DNA of 34,059 nucleotides from Planctomycetota bacterium (lineage in GTDB: Bacteria > Planctomycetota > UBA8108 > JACQVS01), in the NCBI GenBank assembly GCA_016209605.1, contig JACQVS010000133.1:1-34059 (forward strand), given 5' to 3'. Within the stretch, counting starts at the first letter, position 1; each line of letters starts with the position of its first letter. The translations under genes were made by a program, and so were the position numbers. A model generated the notes under the pieces. That model searched no databases and was not told where the DNA came from. It saw only the letters and a program-made list of their open reading frames with translations. Of this stretch, positions 7,870 through 15,233 are shown in pieces.

Positions 7870-8127
7870 ATGCAAACAACCATTGATAAAGCCGGCCGGG
7901 TGGTCATCCCGGCTTCCATCCGTTCTAAAGTTGGCTTGAAACCGGGCACCAGATTGGAAGTGATCGCGGAGGATTATTCCGTGCGTTTGCTTCCAGCCGT
8001 GCCCGGGCCCAGGCTCATCAAGAAAGGGAAGAGATGGGTTGCCCAACCGACGGCTTCGCCGGAAGAGCTTTCTCAGCTCGATATCTCAAAAATCATCGAA
8101 GCGGAGCGGGACCGCTGGCCATGGTGA
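7870..8127 (+). CDS. AbrB/MazE-family antitoxin (VapB-like)
   Basis: The 85-residue protein begins MQTTIDKAGRVVIPASIR, the swapped-hairpin SpoVT/AbrB DNA-binding fold, followed by LKPGTRLEVIAEDYSVRLLP. The C-terminal 45 residues (PEELSQLDISKIIEAERD) should wrap the toxin. It neutralises the PIN toxin encoded next and represses the operon. The ATG at 7870 is chosen because the conserved fold starts there; an earlier in-frame ATG at 7810 would add residues unlike the family. The stop lies inside the toxin start region (ATGGTGA), a typical coupled arrangement. The operator-like palindrome lies 12 bases upstream. Confidence 0.9.
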   Translation: MQTTIDKAGRVVIPASIRSKVGLKPGTRLEVIAEDYSVRLLPAVPGPRLIKKGKRWVAQPTASPEELSQLDISKIIEAERDRWPW

Positions 8128-8594
8128 GCCCGGATCTCCCCGTCTTCCTCGATGCCAGCGTCATTCTCTCCGGCTTGTTCGACTTTGGAGAAAGCTCCAA
8201 GCCCTCGCAGAAAATTTTCGATGCCATCGCAGAAAAAAAAATACGCCGACTCCATACGGCCTGGCACTGCTGCCTGGAGATATTATCGGTGGCGACTCGC
8301 CTTCCTGGGGGATTCCGTCTCAGCATGGAAGATACCCTGCGGCTCCTGAGAGAAGAAATCCTGCCCGAATTCAAGATCCATCAGCTGCCTCCAAAGTCTT
8401 ACCAGGATTTCTTGCTAGTGCTGGAAAGAGAAAATATCGGGGGTGGACGTGTTTACGATGCCCACATTGCCGAAATCGCCCGGCGCGCCGGGGTCAAAAT
8501 CGTCGTTACCAACAATCCAAGGCATTTCAAATCCCTTCTGGGGCATGGGGTTCAAGTCTTGAGCGACGTCGAATTTGCAAGGCTTCTGAGTTGA
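8121..8594 (+). CDS. PIN-domain toxin (VapC-like ribonuclease)
   Basis: The ATG at 8121 overlaps the antitoxin stop by 7 bases. The 157-residue protein begins MVSPDLPVFLDASVILSGLF, whose D in FLDAS is the first metal-binding residue. Other candidates are the E in CCLEIL and the D in RVYDAHIAEIARR, and the strand KIVVTNNPRHF closes the PIN fold. VapC toxins are Mg-dependent endoribonucleases that cut tRNA or rRNA when the antitoxin is degraded; the target here cannot be told. All four expected acidic positions seem to be occupied, so the toxin is probably active. The DNA here looks richer in A and T than that of the flanking genes, consistent with mobility of toxin-antitoxin modules. Confidence 0.88.
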   Translation: MVSPDLPVFLDASVILSGLFDFGESSKPSQKIFDAIAEKKIRRLHTAWHCCLEILSVATRLPGGFRLSMEDTLRLLREEILPEFKIHQLPPKSYQDFLLVLERENIGGGRVYDAHIAEIARRAGVKIVVTNNPRHFKSLLGHGVQVLSDVEFARLLS

Positions 8595-8647
8595 TTGGCA
8601 ATAAAGTCTACCTGTGCCAGTTATATTCGATGAAGAACAGGAATTCT

Positions 8648-8851
8648 TCAGGCCGGTCGGTTCATGACGGCGGTTAATCCCTGGGCGATGAGCTGAGATC
8701 GGCTGATTCCCTTTTTCTTGGCAAACCGATCGACCCGCAGCAGCAGTCTCCTCTCCAAGGAAATGAGGACGTTGACCGCGCCAGCTCCAATTTTGAGCCT
8801 GCCGCGCTTTTGCCGAGCCTGGCGAAGCTGTTTTTCATGCTTCGGCGACAG
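8648..8851 (-). CDS. Ribbon-helix-helix antitoxin-like protein with uncertain start
   Basis: The minus-strand frame encodes SPKHEKQLRQARQKRGRLK, then VNVLISLERRLLLRVDRFAKKKGISRSQLIAQGL. This is a ribbon-helix-helix DNA-binding protein of the kind that serves as an antitoxin. No ATG, GTG or TTG precedes the domain until deep in the neighbouring beta-propeller gene. The best candidate is CTG at 8851, with GGAG five bases upstream. The frame overlaps the last codons of the PQQ gene in a different reading frame. It has no toxin partner beside it: the vapC gene at 8594 converges on it. It is either an orphan with a rare start or the product of a deletion that removed its 5' end. Confidence 0.5.
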   Translation of the reverse strand: MSPKHEKQLRQARQKRGRLKIGAGAVNVLISLERRLLLRVDRFAKKKGISRSQLIAQGLTAVMNRPA

Positions 8852-10256
8852 AGGGACTCCAGGTATTCCCCCGCCGGTATAATGCCCTGGAGCCGGGAAG
8901 GTTTGTACTCTTGATGTAAAGCGCGCCGTTCGCCACGGCCACGGAGGAAGCGATCGAGGAGCCCACGTTATCCTGGTCCAGGAGGGTGAAGGCATCCGAA
9001 TCCGCGAGGATGTAAAAAACGCCGCTCCGGGTGCCGAAGTAGACCTTGCCATCAGCCACCAGGGGGGAGGCCCAGATGCCGCCCAGCGGCCGGCTCCAGA
9101 GCTTGGCGCCGGTCTGAAGGTTCACGCAGTGCAGACTTCCACAGTCGGCAACATACAGCCGGCTGCCCGAGATGGCCACGGAGCTGACGACGTTACGAAG
9201 GTCGGCGATGTATTCCCAGAGAGCGTCTCCGGTCTGAGCGTTGAGCTTCCACAGCCTTCCCGGTCCCGGTCCGTTTTCGGCATCGGGGTCCGTGCCTGCA
9301 GCCACGTACACGGCGCCGGAGGGGACCTCGAAAGGCCCCGGCGGATTATACACCGGCGACGCGTAACCAGAATTGCTTCCGACCACGCCGCGGTAGGTCA
9401 TGCCCGAGTTGTCGAAGTGAGTCCACAGGGGCTGGCCGTTCAAGGCGTTCACGCAACGCAGGCTGCCATCGGCCGCGTGAAAAAAGACCCGGCGCACGCT
9501 GTCAGGGGTGGTGGCCAGGAGCGGGGAGGAAAAGGTTCCTTGATGGACGATCGGGTAGTCGAAGCTCTGGGTCCAGACCGTGACCCCCGTGGAAGCGCTC
9601 AGCGCCATCAACTTGGGGACGCTGAGGGGCGTTTCCCGACCGGCACCAGTCTGGAAAATCACCATCCCACCGTCCAACTGGGGCGAGCCGCTGTGGCTGT
9701 ACCCGTTGATCGCGCCGAAGGCATTCGGGTCCTCCCCGCTGGTGTTCAGCCCGGCCAGACGCACCCAGCACCGCGTCCCGCTCCAATCGAGGCACTGCAG
9801 CCGGCCCTCCCCGGTGGCCGTGTACAGGAGCTGATTGGCCGTGTCCACACAGGGCGTGGCCGAGCCCTCGGAGCCGGGCCAAGGGGAGTTGTTCGAAAGG
9901 GTCAGGTAGTCCCACAAGAAGGCCCCGTCGGACTCCCGCAGGCAGACGGTCCGCCCGGAGACGCGCTGTTTCACCGAATGCATGAAAAACACCCGGCCGC
10001 TCGCTCCGGAACCCACGACTACAGGGGATCCGCAGTCAAATCCAGGCGACGCCGAGGTCTGGTTCACCAGGGTGCTCTGCCGCCAGACCACGTTGCCGGA
10101 CCCGCCGGGCCCCGGCGTCCAAGAAGAGGGGAGACCTGCTTGCGTGCAAACGCCGTTGCGGTTCGGTCCCCGCCACTGGTTCCAGTCCTGAGCCTGGACT
10201 GGCCTGACCGCGATGAGCACGACGCCGACGATCCAGCCGATTTTGGGTGAACTCAT
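8835..10256 (-). CDS. Secreted PQQ-type beta-propeller protein
   Basis: Two ATGs compete, at 10262 and 10256; the second has GAAGGG six bases upstream and is preferred. The protein starts with a signal peptide ending in VQAQDW and then the segment WNQWRGPNRNGV that marks this family. It carries PQQ/BamB-like blades with repeated A-x-x-x-x-G-x-x-W patterns (NAQTGDALWEYI, NLQTGAKLWSRPL, NALNGQPLWTHF). The role is presumably a periplasmic or surface scaffold; binding of PQQ itself is not certain, since many members lack a dehydrogenase active site. A -10 box, TATAAT, lies on this strand at 10294-10289. The C-terminus (LPGSRALYRRGNTWSPS) does not look like a normal last blade, so the 3' end may have been altered where it meets the antitoxin-like frame. 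Confidence 0.85.
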   Translation of the reverse strand: MSSPKIGWIVGVVLIAVRPVQAQDWNQWRGPNRNGVCTQAGLPSSWTPGPGGSGNVVWRQSTLVNQTSASPGFDCGSPVVVGSGASGRVFFMHSVKQRVSGRTVCLRESDGAFLWDYLTLSNNSPWPGSEGSATPCVDTANQLLYTATGEGRLQCLDWSGTRCWVRLAGLNTSGEDPNAFGAINGYSHSGSPQLDGGMVIFQTGAGRETPLSVPKLMALSASTGVTVWTQSFDYPIVHQGTFSSPLLATTPDSVRRVFFHAADGSLRCVNALNGQPLWTHFDNSGMTYRGVVGSNSGYASPVYNPPGPFEVPSGAVYVAAGTDPDAENGPGPGRLWKLNAQTGDALWEYIADLRNVVSSVAISGSRLYVADCGSLHCVNLQTGAKLWSRPLGGIWASPLVADGKVYFGTRSGVFYILADSDAFTLLDQDNVGSSIASSVAVANGALYIKSTNLPGSRALYRRGNTWSPSVAEA

Positions 10257-10288
10257 GATCATCCCTTCAGATCGCGAAAATCACCATC

Positions 10289-10325
10289 ATTATATCTTGG
10301 GGTAGCAACTAAAAATAGTTTGCTA
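10289..10325. promoter_or_regulatory. Divergent promoter region with -10 box and imperfect hairpin
   Basis: The minus strand has TATAAT at 10294-10289, about 33 bases from the PQQ gene start. Beside it is an imperfect inverted repeat: TAGCAACTA (10303-10311) and TAGTTTGCTA (10316-10325), complementary except for one bulged base, around an AAAA loop. It lies between the PQQ gene and the oxidase operon, a good position for an operator or a 5' mRNA structure. No -35 is clear. Confidence 0.4.
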
Positions 10326-10375
10326 AGGGGAAAGAAACGGAGTTTCATCGGTTGGCTATCCGCAAAGGCTTTCCC

Positions 10376-11785
10376 ATGGAAATCCCCTACTACCCCATCA
10401 ACGACTTCGGTCCGATCATGAAGGGGATGGTGATCGGCGGCATGGGAATTTTCCACGTCTTCGTCGCCCAGTTCGCCATCGGCGGCGGCATGCTGCTCTG
10501 CTACTTTCAGTGGCTGGCCCAGACCGGCCGGTCGCCGCACGCTCAGCAGTTCCTCGACAGCTACTTCAAGCTCCTCGTCCTGGTCAGCTTCGTGATCGGC
10601 GCCTTGACCGGCGTGGGCATGTGGTTCAGCGCCATTCAGATCAGCCCGCGCACCATCGGCCTCATGGTCGGCTCCTTCCACTGGATTTGGGCAGCGGAGT
10701 GGACCTTCTTCTGCCTGGAAGTGGTGGCGGGCTACGCCTTTTACCGCTACGGCGCCGGGTTGAAGGATGGCCGCCGCATGGCGCTGCTCGCCCTTTACAC
10801 GCTGGCGGCGTGGTTCAGCCTGTTCTGGATCAACGGTATCATCTCGTGGCAGCTCACGCCCGGCGGGTGGGTGAAGTCGAAGAGCGTCTGGGCCGGCTTC
10901 TTCAACCCCAGCTTCTTCCCCTCGCTGATCTTCCGCACCATCGTCTCCATGACCATCGCCGCGTTGATCGCCTGCGTCGTGATCAACACCATGGCGCTCG
11001 ACCGCCGGGCGCGGTCCGAGCTGATCCACCGCTCGGCGCACTTCCTCGCCCCCATGGCCTTGATGCCGGCCCTGGGGCTCTGGTACTTCCTTTCCATCCC
11101 GGCGGACAGCCGCTCCTGGATTCTCGGCGGCAGCGTCGCCATGACGCTGTTCCTGGGCCTGGCCGTCGGCGCGTCGCTCCTGATCGGCCTCTATGCCCTG
11201 GTGGGCCTCTTGATCCAGCGGCTCACCATCAACGGGGCGACCGCCACCTTGCTCTGCGCCCTCGCCTTCGGGGCCACGGCCGGCGGAGAGTTCGTGCGCG
11301 AGGGGGTCCGCAAGCCCTACACCATCCGGGAGATCCTGTACGCCAACTCCATCGCTCCCGCGGAACTGGCCGCCCTGCGCCGCTCCGGCTCGGTGGCCGG
11401 CGATCCCTATCCGCTCCGCGATGAGGAGGGCTATCCCAATGACCAGGTGCGCTTGGGCGCCAAGGTTTTCCGCTTCCAGTGCAGCGTCTGCCATACGCTG
11501 AGCGGCGCCAACGGCCTTGTCCATCTCGCCGGCTCCTGGACGCCGGACCAGAGGCGCATGAACATTGCCAAGCTGCAGCGCACCAAGCCCTTCATGCCGC
11601 CCTTCGCTGGGAACGCCGTCGAGGTGGAGGCGCTGGCACAGTTGATCGGCTGGATGGACGCCGGCCAGCCGCCGTCCTGGCCGGCGGCGGAGGATCGGGA
11701 GATCCTCCTGACGATCGCCCGGTGGCTGGAGGAGGCCGGCACCGCGCCGGGCAGCGCGGTGCGCTCCGAACCGGAGAAACGCTGA
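10376..11785 (+). CDS. Cytochrome bd-superfamily subunit I with fused cytochrome c domain
   Basis: A 469-residue membrane protein. Residues 1-320 match the CydA core: H27 in helix I (GIFHVF, high-spin heme site), the acidic pair E108 and E115 in AAEWTFFCLEV, the segment WINGIISWQLTP (151-162), and GEFVREGVRKPY (304-315), equivalent to the CydA GRQPW region. Where CydA has the low-spin heme ligand in 'FVHT', this protein has FRT (186-188), with no His in that helix. The quinol-binding Q-loop is also absent. After residue 350 comes a cytochrome c domain with CSVCH (369-373) and a likely Met ligand, M408. It should reduce oxygen with electrons from its own heme c, not quinol. It belongs with the known bd families that lack the quinol site. 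ATG 10376 is preferred to TTG 10352 because the conserved helix begins just after it. The stop overlaps the next start. Confidence 0.8.
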   Translation: MEIPYYPINDFGPIMKGMVIGGMGIFHVFVAQFAIGGGMLLCYFQWLAQTGRSPHAQQFLDSYFKLLVLVSFVIGALTGVGMWFSAIQISPRTIGLMVGSFHWIWAAEWTFFCLEVVAGYAFYRYGAGLKDGRRMALLALYTLAAWFSLFWINGIISWQLTPGGWVKSKSVWAGFFNPSFFPSLIFRTIVSMTIAALIACVVINTMALDRRARSELIHRSAHFLAPMALMPALGLWYFLSIPADSRSWILGGSVAMTLFLGLAVGASLLIGLYALVGLLIQRLTINGATATLLCALAFGATAGGEFVREGVRKPYTIREILYANSIAPAELAALRRSGSVAGDPYPLRDEEGYPNDQVRLGAKVFRFQCSVCHTLSGANGLVHLAGSWTPDQRRMNIAKLQRTKPFMPPFAGNAVEVEALAQLIGWMDAGQPPSWPAAEDREILLTIARWLEEAGTAPGSAVRSEPEKR

Positions 11786-12894
11786 TGGACGCGCCGTTTC
11801 CGTTCGGCTTCCCCTTCTCCACCGGCTTGTACCTGACCTTGTACCTGCTCACCTGGGTCTTTCACGTCCTCTTCATGAACTACCTCCTGGCGGGATCTTT
11901 TTATGTTTTCGGGGTGTACCTCTCCAGAGCCTTGCGCCCCGCGGCCCTCGCGGCCTCGCGGCAGGGGCAGGCCGCCGAGCGAATTCTCGTGGACTGGCTC
12001 CCCTTCGCGCTGAGCGCCGCCATCACCGCCGGCGTGGCGCCGCTCCTTTTCCTGCAGATCCTCTACCCGCGCCGCTTTTACACCGCCAACCTGCTCCTCT
12101 TCCATCGCTGGATGGCCATCCTGCCGGCGTTGATTGCCGGCTTTTATTTGCTCTACCTTCTCAAGAGCCGGTGGATGGAGCGCCGCTCAAGGTTCATCCG
12201 GACCGCCGCCAGCCTGGGAGCGCTCCTCTGCTTCGCCTTCACCGGCTGGTCCTGGACGGAGAACCACCTCCTCAGCCTGGATGAGCCGGCCTGGCCCGCG
12301 TTTTACGCTTCGCGGTCCCTGATCTACCGGAGCACCGAAGTGTTGCCGCGCTTCGCCCTCTGGACAGCGGGCTCCTTTCCGACCCTGGCCGCCCTGCTCC
12401 TCTGGCAGTTCCGCTTCGGCGGGAATTCAGTAGAGGTGACTGCCAGGGACTGGCGCCGCCTGGCGGAGATGGCCCTTGCCGGCCTCGCGCTCAGCCTCCT
12501 GGCCGGGGGAGCATATGTTGCGGTGATGGAACGGCCGGCGCGCGAGCGGTTGATTGGATCCATGGCGCTTCCCTACGCGGTCGCGGCGCTGGCCGGGCTG
12601 GCGATGCAGGCGGCGGGATGGATTTTCCAGCGGCGCCGCGATACCTCGAGCCAGTGCTGCCTCGTGCTCATATCTTCCGGCTTGCTGCTTTCTCTCCTCG
12701 GAATTGCCGTCCTGCGCGAGGCGGTCCGCCTTTCAGCCATAGATATCCAGGCCTTCTATCCCGCCCACGAGCAGGCGGCCGGCGAAGGCGGCCTGCTCGT
12801 CTTCCTGTTTTTTTTCACGATCAACGCCATCCTGATCGCCGGCTGCTTCATCCTGGCCCGCCGATGCAGTACAGATGGCGCTCGGTCCGGATGA
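11785..12894 (+). CDS. Membrane partner subunit of the bd-like oxidase
   Basis: The ATG at 11785 overlaps the TGA of subunit I, so the two are translationally coupled. The 369-residue protein has about nine hydrophobic helices, starting with FSTGLYLTLYLLTWVFHVLF. It has no obvious CydB signature but contains membrane histidines (VFHVLF, FHRWMA, TENHLL) and the motif PLLFLQILYPRRFY. Coupling, topology and size make it the second subunit of the complex, equivalent in position to CydB. I cannot assign heme ligands. The 3' end overlaps the convergent PQQ gene by 47 bases. Confidence 0.7.
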   Translation: MDAPFPFGFPFSTGLYLTLYLLTWVFHVLFMNYLLAGSFYVFGVYLSRALRPAALAASRQGQAAERILVDWLPFALSAAITAGVAPLLFLQILYPRRFYTANLLLFHRWMAILPALIAGFYLLYLLKSRWMERRSRFIRTAASLGALLCFAFTGWSWTENHLLSLDEPAWPAFYASRSLIYRSTEVLPRFALWTAGSFPTLAALLLWQFRFGGNSVEVTARDWRRLAEMALAGLALSLLAGGAYVAVMERPARERLIGSMALPYAVAALAGLAMQAAGWIFQRRRDTSSQCCLVLISSGLLLSLLGIAVLREAVRLSAIDIQAFYPAHEQAAGEGGLLVFLFFFTINAILIAGCFILARRCSTDGARSG

Positions 12895-14110
12895 AGAGCT
12901 GATGTCCGGAGATGGCGATCGAGGCCTGGACCTTTTCATGGAGCGGATTCCTGGCCAGGACCTTGAACTCCGGCCTGGCCTCGATGATCGTGGTCTCGCC
13001 CTCGTCCGAGGTGAAGTAGATGCGGCCCTCGGCGCAGACCGGGGAAGCCGTGTAGTTTCCCTCGAGGCGCTGCTGCCAGACCAGCTGGCCGGTCTCGCCC
13101 TTCAGGCACGAGGCGACGCCGCCGTCGGTGATGGCGAAGAGGTAAGGGCTCCGGTAAAGGTACGAGGGGATCTTCGGCATGCCCTTCCTCTGCTCCCAGG
13201 CGAGGTTGGTCTCCTTGAGGTCGCCTTTCCCGCCCGGGCGGAATGCCTTGATCGACTCGCGCCCGGCCCAGCCGCAGGCCGTGAACACCAGGCCATCGCC
13301 GAGGACGACCGATGGCACGACGCCTTCGCCCTTGTTCTCGGAGGTCCAGAGCAGTTCCCCCGTGAGGGCATCATGGGCCTGCACCACGTCGCCCGCGCCG
13401 CTCACCACCTGCGCACGCCCGCTGGGATCGATCCAGATGTTCGGGCAAACGTGGGCGATCCGGGAAAGGCCGCGGCCGGCCTTCCAGCGCATCTTGCCGG
13501 TGCGCTTGTCGAGCGCCAAGACGAAGGACCGGTCCCAGGGGATATGCCAGCCCAGATCCTTATCCGGCCCATCGCTCGAGCCGTCGCGGGCCATGATCAG
13601 GAGGTCCTCCCAGAGGATCGGCGAGGTGCCGAGGCCGTGCCGGCTGTAGAACTTGAAGTCGCGGTTGGTCCAGGCGGTTTCGCCGGCGAAGTCGAGCGCC
13701 GCGAAGCTGCCGTCGCCGAATACCGCGTAGACGAGCCGGCCGTCGGTCACCGGCGTGGGCGTGGCGTAGGTGTTGCGCTGCTCCTTGAGCAAGGTCTCCT
13801 GCTTGAAGACCTCCTTGTTCCAGAGAACCTTGCCCGACCTGCGGTCGATGGCCAGCACGTGGCAGGAGGCGCCCCCCTCGGTGGCAGTGGTGACGAAGAC
13901 GCGGTCTCCCCAGACGATGGGCGAAGACCAGCTCTCGCCGGCGATGCCGGTCTTCCAGGCCACATTCTCGGAAGCGCTCCACTTCAGCGGCAGGCCGGTT
14001 TCGCCGGAGAGCCCCTGGCGGGTCGGCCCGCGGAAGCCGGGCCAGTTCTCGGCGGCGGCGCTGGACGAGGCGGCAGAAAAAAAGAGCAAGCCCGAGAGCA
14101 AAAGTTTCAT
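12848..14110 (-). CDS. Secreted PQQ-type beta-propeller protein
   Basis: The ATG at 14110, with GGAG eight bases upstream, opens a clean signal peptide (MKLLLSGLLFFSAASSSAAA). The mature protein starts ENWPGFRGPTRQGLSGETGL, the hallmark of the family also seen in the proteins encoded at 8835 and 32752. PQQ-like blades follow (AIDRRSGKVLWNKEVF, ALDKRTGKMRWKAGRG, DALTGELLWTSEN, CLKGETGQLVWQQRL). It is the third gene of a tight group with the GH38-like gene and the coiled-coil membrane protein; the spacing to the latter is 16 bases. Its 3' end overlaps the oxidase subunit II gene on the other strand. It is a probable outer-membrane-associated scaffold or a substrate-binding propeller. Confidence 0.87.
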   Translation of the reverse strand: MKLLLSGLLFFSAASSSAAAENWPGFRGPTRQGLSGETGLPLKWSASENVAWKTGIAGESWSSPIVWGDRVFVTTATEGGASCHVLAIDRRSGKVLWNKEVFKQETLLKEQRNTYATPTPVTDGRLVYAVFGDGSFAALDFAGETAWTNRDFKFYSRHGLGTSPILWEDLLIMARDGSSDGPDKDLGWHIPWDRSFVLALDKRTGKMRWKAGRGLSRIAHVCPNIWIDPSGRAQVVSGAGDVVQAHDALTGELLWTSENKGEGVVPSVVLGDGLVFTACGWAGRESIKAFRPGGKGDLKETNLAWEQRKGMPKIPSYLYRSPYLFAITDGGVASCLKGETGQLVWQQRLEGNYTASPVCAEGRIYFTSDEGETTIIEARPEFKVLARNPLHEKVQASIAISGHQLFIRTERHLYCIGGPG

Positions 14111-14126
14111 CGGGAAGCTCCGGTCA

Positions 14127-15218
14127 TCAAAAATGCTTTTCGGCGCCGCACTGGGCGCAGGCTGGGAGCAAGGCATGGCGCATGGCGTGGCAAGAGGGGC
14201 ACTCTTCGAAAAGCCGGGTCCCGCACACCGGGCAGGAGTAGGGCTCATCCGATTCGGGCGGCGACTGGAGCGGCAAGTTGAGCTTTTTCAGGGAGCGCCG
14301 GCTCCAGAAGGTGTACTTGAGGGGCCCGCGGCGGATGGGATAGTCGCAGATCGGGCAGAGGAACCGCTCGTAGGCGTCGCGGTACTGCTTGAGCAGCCAG
14401 TCCTTCTTCGGGAAGGCCGCCATGCGCAGGAGAATCACCAGGATCCTGGCGACGATGCCCAGCCCCGCCAGGATCAGCACGTACTTGAAATAGCGGGTGG
14501 GAAAGTGCTCGTGCATGACCAGGCCGACCTTGACGAGGAGAGCGATTCCCGAGGCGTAGAACAGCGGGGCGTAAAGGCTCGAGCGCTTCTTCAAGAGCAG
14601 GACCACGGCGGCGGCCAGCAGCGGGACCAGAACAGCGAGCTTGAGCGCCGCGAGGATGAGCTGATGCCGGGTCGCGAGCGAGCGGTACTCTTCATTGACG
14701 ACCTGCCGCTTCTCTTCCAGTTGTTTTTCGATGCCCCGATGCTTCGATTCCAGCTCCCGCAACCGGTCGTTGAGCTGGGCGATCTGCTCGTTGATTTGCT
14801 GGTACCGTTTCTGGTTGGCGAGGAAGAGCTGCTTGCTCTCGGCCAGGGCCGCCTGGTCCGCTTCCGTCAAGGCGACGCCCTTTTGCAGGCTCAAGCGCTG
14901 GACCTCGAGCAGCTGGTTCATGGTCCTTTCGGAGTTGTCGGTGCTGTCGCGCAGAACCTTCTGCCGGTCCTTTTGCTCGGAGATGGATCGATTGGCCTCG
15001 GCGATCTGGGCCTGCAGCTCTTTCGACTGCTGGACCAGATCCTGATCGAGGAGGCGCTTCTCGACCTCCTCGTAAACCGGCCCCGGCCAGGAGCCCAGGT
15101 CATCGACGATGAATCCCAGCAGCCAGTAAACCAGGACGCCCAGAAGCAGGCTGAAGACCAGAACCAGCACTCGGTGCGTCCACGGACCTTTGCTTTTCGG
15201 TTGAACGTTCACGGCCAT
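14127..15218 (-). CDS. Membrane protein with coiled coil and double zinc ribbon
   Basis: The 363-residue protein has a membrane helix at 15-37, a long coiled coil at about 48-178 rich in Gln, Glu, Leu and Lys (LQAQIAEANRSISEQKDR), three further helices at about 187-209, 217-236 and 245-266, and a C-terminal region with four CxxC pairs (CPIC, CPVC, CPSC, CAQC). The pairs suggest two zinc ribbons. With four helices the coiled coil would lie in the periplasm and the zinc ribbons in the cytoplasm. I do not recognise the family. It sits 15 bases downstream of the GH38-like gene and 16 bases upstream of a PQQ propeller gene, so all three are probably one transcript. A bridging or sensing role across the membrane is an inference. 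Confidence 0.8.
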   Translation of the reverse strand: MAVNVQPKSKGPWTHRVLVLVFSLLLGVLVYWLLGFIVDDLGSWPGPVYEEVEKRLLDQDLVQQSKELQAQIAEANRSISEQKDRQKVLRDSTDNSERTMNQLLEVQRLSLQKGVALTEADQAALAESKQLFLANQKRYQQINEQIAQLNDRLRELESKHRGIEKQLEEKRQVVNEEYRSLATRHQLILAALKLAVLVPLLAAAVVLLLKKRSSLYAPLFYASGIALLVKVGLVMHEHFPTRYFKYVLILAGLGIVARILVILLRMAAFPKKDWLLKQYRDAYERFLCPICDYPIRRGPLKYTFWSRRSLKKLNLPLQSPPESDEPYSCPVCGTRLFEECPSCHAMRHALLPACAQCGAEKHF

Positions 15219-15233
15219 ATCATACCAAGAACT

